Below are positions 6,212-13,359 of a stretch of 16,327 nt of DNA, piece after piece. How positions within the stretch are numbered: the stretch's first letter is position 1; each line of letters begins with the position of its first letter. Source of the stretch: DATARH01 sp036273175 (lineage in GTDB: Bacteria > Pseudomonadota > Alphaproteobacteria > ATCC43930 > CGMCC-115725); contig DASUIE010000098.1 in assembly GCA_036273175.1 (NCBI GenBank), forward strand, positions 1 through 16,327. Reading direction: 5' to 3'. The notes beneath the pieces were generated by a model. It saw only the letters and a program-made list of their open reading frames with translations, had not been told where the DNA came from and searched no databases. The position numbers and the translations under genes were made by a program.

Positions 6212-9014
6212 GGCCCGCGACCATTTGGCGCCCCGCCACGTCTTTCTGGTCGACGGGTCGGGTTTCATCTTTCGCGCCTATCACGCGCTGCCGCCGCTGA
6301 CCCGCTCGGACGGCACGCCGACCAGCGCCGTGCTCGGCTTCTCGAACATGCTGGCGAAGCTGCTGTCGGAGACCGACGCCGACCACATCGCGGTGATTTT
6401 CGACCACTCCGGCAAGTCGTTCCGCAACCAGATTTACGACCAGTACAAGGCGCACCGCCCGGATGCGCCCGACGATCTGAAGCCGCAATTCGCGATGGTC
6501 CGCCACGCGACCGACGCGTTCAGCGTCTGCCGCATCGAGCTCGAAAACTATGAGGCCGATGATTTGATCGCCGCCTATGCCAAGGAGGCCGAAGACGCCG
6601 GCGCGGTCGTCACGATCGTCTCGTCCGACAAGGATCTGATGCAGCTTGTCAACGACAAGGTGACGATGCTCGACCCGATCAAAAACCGCCCGATCGGCGA
6701 CGCCGAGGTGCGCGAGCGGTTCGGGGTCGGCCCCGACAAGGTCATCGAGGTCCAGGCGCTCTGCGGCGACTCGGTCGACAACGTGCCCGGCGTCCCCGGC
6801 ATCGGGGTCAAGACCGCCGCCGAGCTGATCAACACCTATGGCGATGTCGAAACCCTGCTCGACCGCGCCGGCGAGATAAAGCAGCCGAAGCGCCGCGAGA
6901 GCCTGATCGAGCACGCCGACAAGGCGCGCCTGTCGAAGGTGCTGGTCACGCTCGACAAGAACGCGCCGCTCCCCTGCCCGCTCTCCGACCTCCGGGTCAA
7001 CCCGATCGACCCGGACAAGCTCCTCCCCTGGCTCAAGGAGATGGAGTTCCGCACGCTGGCGACGCGCATGGCCCAGCGGCTCGCCGGTGCCGTCGCCGTG
7101 CCCGAGGCCGCCGCGGCCGAGCCCGAGGAAGCGGCGGCGCCGGAAATCCTGCCCTTCTCGGCGCCGCGCAGCTACGCGCTGATCGAGACGATCGAGGGGC
7201 TCGACCGCTGGATCGAGGCCGCGGCGCAGACCGGCAGCGTCGCGATCTGGCCCGCTGCCAGCGCGGTCCCCGGCGTGCGCCCCGCCCTCGCCGGCATCTC
7301 GGTCGCGCTGATGCCGGGGATGGCCGCCTATATCCCGTTCGGCCATCGCCCGCCGGGCAGCCAGCAATCCCTCGACCTCGACGCGGCGCCGGCCCGTCCC
7401 AACACGCTGTCGGCCGACGACGTGCTCGCCCGCCTCAAGCCGCTGCTGGAGGACCGCGCGGTCCTCAAGATCGTCCCCGACGCCAAGGCCGCCGCGCATC
7501 TGCTGCTGCGCCACGGCATCGGCCTCGCGCCCTACGACTGCACGATGCTGATGTCCTACGTGCTCGACGGCGGCCAGGTCGAACATGGGATCGAGCCGCT
7601 GATCCAGCGCAGCTTCGACCACAACATGCCGGCCGCGAAGGAGCTGCTCGGCACCGGCCGGAACCAGGTTTCGCTCGCCGAGATCGCGCCCGAGGCGGCC
7701 CGCGACTTCGCCGCCGAGCGCGCCGACGCGGCGCTGCGCGTCCATGCGCTGCTCAAATCGCGCCTCGTCCGCGAGCACATGACCGCGTTCTACGAGACCA
7801 TCGAGCGCCCGCTCGTCCCCGCCGTCGCGCAGATGGAGAATAACGGCATCCAGCTCGACCGCGACGCGCTCGGCGAGATGTCGCGCGACTTCGCCCGCCG
7901 CATCGGCGAGATCGAGGCCGCCGTCTATGCCGATGTCGGCAACGAGTTCAACATCGGCTCGCCGAAGCAGCTCGGCGACATCCTGTTCGAAAAGCTCGGC
8001 ATGCCCGGCGGGCGCAAGGGCAAGACCGGCGCCTACGGGACCGACGCCTCGATCCTCGAACAGCTCGTGCCGCTGCACCCGGTGCCTGGCCGCGTTCTCG
8101 AATGGCGGCAGCTGACCAAGCTCAAATCGACCTATGCCGATGCGCTCGGCGACCAGGTCGACCGCGAAACCGGCCGCGTCCACACCACCTATGCGCTCGC
8201 CGCGACCTCGACCGGGCGGCTTTCCTCGACCGACCCGAACCTGCAGAACATCCCGATCCGCACCGAGGAAGGCCGGAAAATCCGCGCCGCCTTTGTCGCC
8301 GCGCCCGGCCACGTGCTGCTATCCGCCGATTACAGCCAGATCGAGCTGCGCCTCGCCGCGCATGTCGCCGACATCCAGGCGCTGAAGGAGGCCTTTCTCG
8401 CCGGGCACGACATCCACGCCGCGACCGCGAGCGAGGTGTTCGGCGTGCCGCTCGAAACGATGGACCGCGAGACCCGCCGCCGCGCCAAGGCGATCAATTT
8501 CGGCATCCTCTACGGCATCAGCGCCTTCGGGCTCGGCAACCAGATAGGCGTCACCCAGGCCGAGGCGGCCGACTATATAAAGAGGTATTTCGAGCGTTTC
8601 CCCGGCATCCGCGCCTACATGGAACGGGTCAAGGCCGAGTGTCGCACCCAGGGCTACGTCGAGACGATCTTCGGCCGCAAATGCTACATCCCCGGCATCC
8701 GGGACACGAACCCGGTGCGCCGCGCCGGGGCCGAGCGCCAGGCGATCAACGCGCCCTTGCAGGGCTCGGCCGCCGACATCATCAAGCGGGCGATGGGCCG
8801 CCTTCCCGACGCGCTCGCCGCCGCCGGCCTCACCGCGAAGCCGCTGCTCCAGGTCCATGACGAACTCTTGTTCGAGGTGCCGGAGGGCGAGATCGACGCC
8901 GCCGCCGCCCTCGCCAAGGAGGTCATGGAAGGCGCCTGCGCCCCGCATTGCGAGATTTCGGTGCCGCTCGTCGTCGAAACCGGCTCCGGCCGGAGTTGGG
9001 ACACGGCGCACTAA
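6204..9014 (+). CDS. polA: DNA polymerase I, with degenerate 3'-5' exonuclease domain
   Basis: A 936-residue replication/repair polymerase that removes RNA primers and fills gaps. The N-terminal 5'-nuclease domain (about residues 10-300) is intact: VDGSGFIFRAYHA, YKAHRP, ENYEADDLIA, SSDKDLMQL and GDSVDNVPGVPGIG. The C-terminal polymerase carries motif A with D709 (ADYSQIELRL), motif B from K762 to Y770 (KAINFGILYG) and motif C H885-D886-E887 (VHDELLFEV). The central exonuclease fold (about 330-530) is still alignable, but its catalytic residues are gone. The E. coli positions D355, E357, D424, Y497 and D501 correspond to W349, A351, A430, F502 and R506. It therefore should polymerise without proofreading. 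Start ATG at 6204 overlaps the zf-CHCC stop by 8 nt. There is no frameshift. Confidence 0.97.
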   Translation: MSEARDHLAPRHVFLVDGSGFIFRAYHALPPLTRSDGTPTSAVLGFSNMLAKLLSETDADHIAVIFDHSGKSFRNQIYDQYKAHRPDAPDDLKPQFAMVRHATDAFSVCRIELENYEADDLIAAYAKEAEDAGAVVTIVSSDKDLMQLVNDKVTMLDPIKNRPIGDAEVRERFGVGPDKVIEVQALCGDSVDNVPGVPGIGVKTAAELINTYGDVETLLDRAGEIKQPKRRESLIEHADKARLSKVLVTLDKNAPLPCPLSDLRVNPIDPDKLLPWLKEMEFRTLATRMAQRLAGAVAVPEAAAAEPEEAAAPEILPFSAPRSYALIETIEGLDRWIEAAAQTGSVAIWPAASAVPGVRPALAGISVALMPGMAAYIPFGHRPPGSQQSLDLDAAPARPNTLSADDVLARLKPLLEDRAVLKIVPDAKAAAHLLLRHGIGLAPYDCTMLMSYVLDGGQVEHGIEPLIQRSFDHNMPAAKELLGTGRNQVSLAEIAPEAARDFAAERADAALRVHALLKSRLVREHMTAFYETIERPLVPAVAQMENNGIQLDRDALGEMSRDFARRIGEIEAAVYADVGNEFNIGSPKQLGDILFEKLGMPGGRKGKTGAYGTDASILEQLVPLHPVPGRVLEWRQLTKLKSTYADALGDQVDRETGRVHTTYALAATSTGRLSSTDPNLQNIPIRTEEGRKIRAAFVAAPGHVLLSADYSQIELRLAAHVADIQALKEAFLAGHDIHAATASEVFGVPLETMDRETRRRAKAINFGILYGISAFGLGNQIGVTQAEAADYIKRYFERFPGIRAYMERVKAECRTQGYVETIFGRKCYIPGIRDTNPVRRAGAERQAINAPLQGSAADIIKRAMGRLPDALAAAGLTAKPLLQVHDELLFEVPEGEIDAAAALAKEVMEGACAPHCEISVPLVVETGSGRSWDTAH

Positions 9015-9089
9015 CGAGACCGCAATCGCCGGGAAGATCGGCACCGCTCCCGTCCCCATGTTTCCTCCAGACACCGTAAGGAGGACACC

Positions 9090-9560
9090 ATGAGCTATCG
9101 CATCACCGGCCTGCCTGCCGAGCAATTCGCCCCGCTTTTCGACCTGTCCGACGAGGCGCTCGCCGCGCGCGGCGCCGTGCGGCGGACAGCCGACGAGAGG
9201 CGCCCCGGCTACCCCTGCCGCGTCAGCCTGACCGATGCCGAGCCGGGCGACGAGCTGATCCTCGTTAACTACGAGCATCACCCCGTCGATTCGCCCTACC
9301 GCATGCGCTTCGCGGTGTATGTCCGCCGCGGCGAGAAGACCTATGACGCGGTCGACGCCATCCCCGAACAGCTGCGCATCCGCACCCTCGCCGTTCGCGC
9401 CTTCGACGCGAACGCGATGATGGCCGGCTGGGAGCTGGTCGAGGGGCGCGAATTGGAAGCCGCGATCGAGCGGCTCCTCGCCAATCCGGCCGCCGCCTAT
9501 CTGCACATCCACTACGCGGCGCCGGGCTGCTACGCCGCGCGGGTCGACCGCGCGCAATAG
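9090..9560 (+). CDS. DUF1203 family protein
   Basis: A 156-residue cytoplasmic protein matching the DUF1203 family along its length. Recognisable blocks are the N-terminal SYRITGLPAEQFAPLF, RRPGYPCRVSLTDAEPGDE, LVNYEHHPVDSPYRMRFAVYV, and the C-terminal AAPGCYAARVDRAQ with the family's conserved GCYAAR signature. No signal peptide or membrane segment is seen and the biochemical role of the family is unknown to me. The start is fixed by TAAGGAGGACACC before the ATG, among the strongest ribosome binding sites in the window. It lies 75 nt after polA on the same strand. A hairpin overlaps its stop codon. Confidence 0.92.
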   Translation: MSYRITGLPAEQFAPLFDLSDEALAARGAVRRTADERRPGYPCRVSLTDAEPGDELILVNYEHHPVDSPYRMRFAVYVRRGEKTYDAVDAIPEQLRIRTLAVRAFDANAMMAGWELVEGRELEAAIERLLANPAAAYLHIHYAAPGCYAARVDRAQ

Positions 9561-9575
9561 GGCTTTGTTAAGCCC
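9560..9575 (+). terminator. Short hairpin at the end of the DUF1203 gene
   Basis: GGGCTT-TGTT-AAGCCC is a perfect 6-bp stem with a 4-nt loop beginning on the last base of the DUF1203 stop codon. No T-run follows, so it would be a weak or factor-dependent terminator, or an mRNA 3'-end stabiliser. Confidence 0.35.
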
Positions 9576-9580
9576 GTCAG

Positions 9581-9617
9581 GACCACACTCCCGGCGGCGG
9601 TCTGCGCGGAGTGTGTC
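9581..9617 (+). promoter_or_regulatory. Hairpin that would hide the ribosome binding site of the AAA ATPase gene
   Basis: CACACTCC (9584-9591) and GGAGTGTG (9608-9615) are perfect 8-bp inverted complements around a 16-nt loop. With a bulged C at 9583, two more pairs (9581-9582 with 9616-9617) extend the stem to the base before the ATG. The GGAG at 9608-9611, 6 nt before the start, is the Shine-Dalgarno site and lies wholly in the 3' arm. A folded leader should reduce translation; an equally possible role is a DNA operator. The pairing is seen in the sequence; the function is inferred. Confidence 0.5.
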
Positions 9618-11105
9618 ATGCGACTGGGCGAAATCCTCGTCGGCGGCGGGTTTGTCGGCGTCGGCGATGTCGAGGCAGCGATCGGGCGCCAGAAAGTCGA
9701 GGGCGGCCGTCTCGGCGAGAATCTGATCGCGCTCGGCCGCCTCGCGTCCGACCAGCTCGCCCGTGTCCTGAACTCGACCCCGCCCCCGCCGGCAAGCGTC
9801 GCCGAGACCGGCATCAGCACCCGCAACCTGTTGAACCTGCTGCTCAAGCTGATGCATATCGAGTCGCTTGAGACGGTGCCCGAGTTGACCGAGCGGATGA
9901 AGCTGCCGTCGCGCATGATCCAGGAGCTGATCGACGAGGCGACGCAGCAGCGCTTTGTCCAGGCGATGGGCACGGTCCCGGGCAAGGCCGCGTTCGGCAT
10001 CCGCTACGCGCTCGGGGAGCAGGGTCGCGCCGCCGCCCGCGACGCGCTCGACCAGAACGCCTATCTCGGCCCCGCGCCCGTATCGCTCGCGGTCTACCAG
10101 CAGCAGATCCACCGCCAGCGCGTCTCCAACGAGATGCTCGACGCCGAGGCGCTTCGCAAAGGCTTCGCCGGGCTCATCGTGCCGGACCATTACCTGCGCA
10201 AGCTGCTGCCGGCGATCAGCGCCGGCCGCACCGTGCTGCTGTTCGGTCCGCCCGGCAACGGCAAGACCACGCTGGCGACGCGCGTCGGCAAGCTGTTCCG
10301 CGACGTCATCTACGTACCCTACGCGGTCGATATCGGCGGCCAGATCATGCGCGTTTACGATCCCGCCCTGCACAAGCCGCCGGTCCCCGAGGAAGAGGCC
10401 GGGTTTCTCGCCAACGAGAGCGGGTTCCATCGCGAGCGCTTTGACGAGCGCTGGGTCGCCTGTCGCCGGCCGGTCGCGGTCGCCGGCGGCGAGCTGACGA
10501 TGGAGATGCTCGACCTGCAATACACGCCCGACACCAAATTCTACGACGCGCCGCTGCATGTGAAGGCGCTCAACGGCATGTTCCTGATCGACGATTTCGG
10601 CCGCCAGAAATTCAATCCGACCGAGCTGTTGAACCGCTGGATCGTGCCGATGGAAAACCAGATCGACTATCTGCGGCTCAATTCCGGGGCCACCTTCTCA
10701 TTGCCGTTCGACGAGCTCGTGGTGTTTTCGACCAACCTCAAGCCGTCTGATCTGATGGACCCGGCCTTCCTCCGCCGCATCCCCTATAAGATCAAGCTGT
10801 TCTCGCCGACCCGCGACGAATACCGCGAAATCTTTTCCGGGGTCGCAAAGCATTACGGGCTGGCGCTGCAGGACGACGTGTTCGATTACGTGGTCGAGCG
10901 GCTCGACCGCCTGTTCGGCCTCGCCTATTACCAGCCGAAATTCATCTGCGAGCAGGTGATCGAGGCGTGCAAGTGCTACGGCATCGCGCCGGCCCTAACC
11001 GCCGAACGCGCCGGCGAGGCGCTCGCCAACCTCTATTTCGACATCGAGGACGCGGGGGACGGCGAGGCCGCCGGGATTGCTTCGTCGCTCCGATCCTCGC
11101 AATAA
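9618..11105 (+). CDS. AAA family ATPase with MshEN-like N-terminal domain
   Basis: A 495-residue soluble P-loop ATPase of a family I recognise but whose function is unknown. Residues 2-52 (RLGEILVGGGF...RLGENLIALGRLASDQLARVL) look like the MshEN/T2SSE N-domain of type II secretion and type IV pilus ATPases, a fold that in some relatives binds cyclic di-GMP. A proline-rich linker (54-59) leads to a helical, possibly winged-helix part (68-145). The AAA core has Walker A GPPGNGKTT (210-218), Walker B MFLIDD (321-326), a sensor-1-like STN (371-373) and arginine-finger candidates around R386-R387. This core resembles MoxR/RavA-type ATPases more than pilus motors. The ATG at 9618 has GGAG 6 nt upstream, buried in a hairpin. 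It is codirectional with DUF1203 (57-nt gap) and convergent with the SnoaL-like gene. Confidence 0.85.
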   Translation: MRLGEILVGGGFVGVGDVEAAIGRQKVEGGRLGENLIALGRLASDQLARVLNSTPPPPASVAETGISTRNLLNLLLKLMHIESLETVPELTERMKLPSRMIQELIDEATQQRFVQAMGTVPGKAAFGIRYALGEQGRAAARDALDQNAYLGPAPVSLAVYQQQIHRQRVSNEMLDAEALRKGFAGLIVPDHYLRKLLPAISAGRTVLLFGPPGNGKTTLATRVGKLFRDVIYVPYAVDIGGQIMRVYDPALHKPPVPEEEAGFLANESGFHRERFDERWVACRRPVAVAGGELTMEMLDLQYTPDTKFYDAPLHVKALNGMFLIDDFGRQKFNPTELLNRWIVPMENQIDYLRLNSGATFSLPFDELVVFSTNLKPSDLMDPAFLRRIPYKIKLFSPTRDEYREIFSGVAKHYGLALQDDVFDYVVERLDRLFGLAYYQPKFICEQVIEACKCYGIAPALTAERAGEALANLYFDIEDAGDGEAAGIASSLRSSQ

Positions 11106-11121
11106 CAGCGGGGAAGACGCC

Positions 11122-11532
11122 TCAATCGGCTTTGATGAAGCGGTCGATCGTGCGGAGCTTGAACCGCCAGCCCTCCGCGGTCTTGACCATCTCGTCCGAA
11201 TAGCCGCCGCCCGAGCCGATCTTCGGCCCCTCCGGGCTGTTGGTCGCCACCATCCAGTTCGAGCGCGCGGTCGCGCGGTCGCCGTCGAGCTCGATGACGA
11301 TATTCGTCGTCAGGTGGATGCCGCGCGGCCGCGGCTGCGGCGCACCCGAGCGCAGGCCGCGGGCCTTCTCGGCGATAGCGGCGCGGCCCGTGGCGCTGCC
11401 GAAGGCGGTGGCCCAGGTGCCGTCCTCGGTGAACAGCGCCGCCATGCGGTCGAACTCGCCGCCATCGAGGCGAAAGCAGTATTCGCCCAGCACTTCGCGG
11501 ATGGCGTCTTTTTCCTCTAGCTCGGTCGGCAT
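11122..11532 (-). CDS. SnoaL-like / NTF2-fold protein
   Basis: A 136-residue protein of the NTF2-like superfamily, SnoaL_4 type. Members use a cone-shaped barrel as a dehydratase, isomerase or binding subunit for small hydrophobic or polyketide-like molecules. Family marks are the N-terminal helix EKDAIREVLGEYCFRLDGGEFDRMAALF (as residues 7-34, split here for description), EDGTWATAFG, and the RGIHLTTNIVIELDGDRATARS strand pair. The exact reaction is not predictable. ATG at 11532 follows GAGGAGACCGGAG, a good ribosome binding site, and lies 11 nt after the MFS transporter stop, so the two form an operon. Its tail is 16 nt from the convergent AAA ATPase stop. Confidence 0.85.
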   Translation of the reverse strand: MPTELEEKDAIREVLGEYCFRLDGGEFDRMAALFTEDGTWATAFGSATGRAAIAEKARGLRSGAPQPRPRGIHLTTNIVIELDGDRATARSNWMVATNSPEGPKIGSGGGYSDEMVKTAEGWRFKLRTIDRFIKAD

Positions 11533-11543
11533 CTCCGGTCTCC

Positions 11544-12794
11544 TCACCGCGCGTTCGCCGGCGCGTCGATCGGCCACAAGGCCGAGCGCCAGCGCAGCAC
11601 GATCAACCCTGTCAGCGCCACGCCGATCGCGCAATAGAACGAGCAGGTATGGGCAAAGCCGAAGCGCTCGATCAGGACGCCGGCGATCAGGAGGCCGATC
11701 GGCACGCCGTAGATCGCCAGCATCCGCACCCCCATCACCCGGCCGCGGAAGCGTTCGCCGGCCGTCGCCAGCAGCATCACCGACATCGGCACCAGACTGA
11801 GGCTTTGCGAGATGCCGGCGACGACCAGCATGACCCGGCCGCTCGCCGGCCCCGGCATGTTCACGAAGACGAGCAGCATCGCGTACCAGCCGAGCGCGAA
11901 CACGACCATCATCCGCGCCGGCCGGATCGCGCGCCCGGCGAGGCTGCACAGGATGGAGCCGATCAGCGAGCCGGCGGCGAAGCTCGCCACCAGCGTGCCG
12001 AGCCCGGCCTGGCCGATGTGGTAGACATCCTTGGCGACATAGGGGAGCAGCCCCGAGGTCACCGGAAACGCGGTCAGGTTGACGAGGAAGGCGAGCCACA
12101 TCGCCGCCAGCGAGCAGGGCGTGTCCCACACATAGGAAAGCCCCTCGACGAGGTCGCGCCACAGCGTCGGGCGGCTCGCCCCGACCGCGACGAAGCGCAG
12201 CCGCGGCTTGGCGATCCCGAGGCTCAGCAGAAACCCGCTCAGATAAAACCCGGTGATGACCGCATAGACCGGGCCCATCCCGAACGCCGCGAACAGCCCG
12301 GCCCCGGCGAGCGCCCCGGCGATGCGCGCCGAATCGGCCGTCGTGCGCGACACCCCCATCGTCGCCATCAGGCTGTCGGCCGGGATCGTCTCCGCCACCA
12401 GCGCGTTGCGCACCGCCTGGTCGGAGGGCCGGATCAGGCCGGACAGGGTCGTCACCGCGAAGACCTGGAGCGGATGCAGCTTTCCGGCGAAGGCGAGGAT
12501 CGTCACCGAGGTCGCCAGCATCGCATAGGTCGCCCGCATGATGCACAGCACCCGCCGGTGGCCGAGCCGGTCGCCGGCCATCCCGAGAAACGGCGCCAGC
12601 AGCGTGCCGAGATACTGCAACGCCCAGAACAGGGTGAGCAGGATCACGGAGCCGGTTTCGACCAGGATGAACCAGCTCAGCACCAGGTTCTCCATCTCCT
12701 GGCCCCATGAGGTCAGCAGATCGGCCGGCCATTGAAAGCGAAAGCTGCGCACCCGGAACGGCGCCAGCATCGCGGTCCCCGACAGCACCGTCAT
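11544..12794 (-). CDS. MFS transporter (EntS/MFS_3-like)
   Basis: A 416-residue inner-membrane major facilitator superfamily protein with about 11-12 hydrophobic helices. The loop GMAGDRLGHRR near residue 70-80 matches the MFS signature between helices 2 and 3. The arrangement resembles the MFS_3 group of exporters such as EntS, so drug or metabolite export is a reasonable guess, but direction and substrate are not shown. I list the ATG at 12794; a second ATG at 12770 (MLAPFRVRSF) has a better upstream GGGGAC and may be the real start. The downstream SnoaL-like gene is 11 nt away. A 237-bp gap separates it from the divergent small membrane protein gene. Confidence 0.9.
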   Translation of the reverse strand: MTVLSGTAMLAPFRVRSFRFQWPADLLTSWGQEMENLVLSWFILVETGSVILLTLFWALQYLGTLLAPFLGMAGDRLGHRRVLCIMRATYAMLATSVTILAFAGKLHPLQVFAVTTLSGLIRPSDQAVRNALVAETIPADSLMATMGVSRTTADSARIAGALAGAGLFAAFGMGPVYAVITGFYLSGFLLSLGIAKPRLRFVAVGASRPTLWRDLVEGLSYVWDTPCSLAAMWLAFLVNLTAFPVTSGLLPYVAKDVYHIGQAGLGTLVASFAAGSLIGSILCSLAGRAIRPARMMVVFALGWYAMLLVFVNMPGPASGRVMLVVAGISQSLSLVPMSVMLLATAGERFRGRVMGVRMLAIYGVPIGLLIAGVLIERFGFAHTCSFYCAIGVALTGLIVLRWRSALWPIDAPANAR

Positions 12795-12997
12795 CGCGCC
12801 GCGCCGGACCGCGAAAACCCTTCCCGGGATGCAGGGCTACCCGGCGAATAAGGTATGCATGACTGACCTGCTTTACCGCCTGTTGTGCAACGCAATATGA
12901 ACCCCTATGTGCAACTCTAACGGTGGCTTCGGGAGGAAGAGAGAACGCGAGAGGGCGGAACGCTCAAGCGGATTTTAACCAAAATACGGAAAAGTCG

Positions 12998-13013
12998 GGC
13001 CATGACGATGGCC
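12998..13013 (+). promoter_or_regulatory. Hairpin in the leader of the small membrane protein gene
   Basis: GGCCAT-GACG-ATGGCC is a perfect 6-bp inverted repeat with a 4-nt loop, 18 nt before the ATG at 13032. It could be an mRNA hairpin or an operator half-site pair. The rest of the divergent gap (12795-13031) is AT-richer than its surroundings. Weak promoter-like pairs are TTGTGC (12883-12888)/TATGTG (12906-12911) and TTTACC (12872-12877)/TATGAA (12896-12901), and TGTGCAAC occurs twice (12884-12891, 12908-12915). None is convincing alone. Confidence 0.3.
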
Positions 13014-13031
13014 GAAAAATTGGAGTGAGGC

Positions 13032-13283
13032 ATGCGTTTAGCACCTAAGACCAAGTCGCTGACCAAATCGGGGCAACCCCGCGAATTCTTTCGGCGCGTC
13101 GACAAAGTGGCCGGCGATCTCAACGTCGTCCTGTTTATCTTCATGGTCGGCCTGGCAACCCTGGATTTCACCTTCCTGGTAACGCAGAAGGTCGTCGAGA
13201 GTCTGCCGCCCGCGACGCGCATGGTCCATGACGGCGCGGATTCGGCGTTCAACCAGCAGGTTCCGACCGATCCGTCGAAGTAG
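13032..13283 (+). CDS. Small hypothetical single-pass membrane protein
   Basis: An 83-residue protein I do not recognise. It has a basic N-terminus (residues 2-26 rich in K and R), one predicted membrane helix (about 30-52, LNVVLFIFMVGLATLDFTFLV) and a short hydrophilic tail ending VPTDPSK. By the positive-inside rule the N-terminus should face the cytoplasm. The start is well supported by GGAGTGAGGC just before the ATG. It lies 76 nt before the M81 gene on the same strand, with a GC-rich imperfect hairpin (about 13289-13315) between them that lacks a T-run. No cysteines or catalytic motifs are present. Confidence 0.7.
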   Translation: MRLAPKTKSLTKSGQPREFFRRVDKVAGDLNVVLFIFMVGLATLDFTFLVTQKVVESLPPATRMVHDGADSAFNQQVPTDPSK

Positions 13284-13359
13284 CGCGTAGCCGGCGGGCT
13301 TGCGCGCGCCCGGCTTCCGCCCCGTAATACCCGCCTCAGGGGATTGGGGGAGTCGTCCG

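Noticed and set aside
6162..10559. Two very long minus-strand open frames (716 and 746 codons) opposite polA, DUF1203 and the AAA ATPase
   Set aside because: They mirror the GC-biased codons of clearly identified plus-strand genes, are rich in D, R, G and V with no domains, and lack ribosome binding sites.
11649..12710. Plus-strand 353-codon open frame opposite the MFS transporter
   Set aside because: Its composition is almost entirely R, H, D, P, Q and A, a typical antisense shadow of a membrane protein gene.
12884..12915. TGTGCAAC direct repeat as an operator
   Set aside because: Two 8-mers 24 bp apart in an AT-richer gap are suggestive, but no regulator or third copy supports them.
13289..13315. 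GC-rich hairpin after the small membrane protein gene as an intrinsic terminator
   Set aside because: The 6-bp AGCCGG/CCGGCT stem has a long loop and no T-run.
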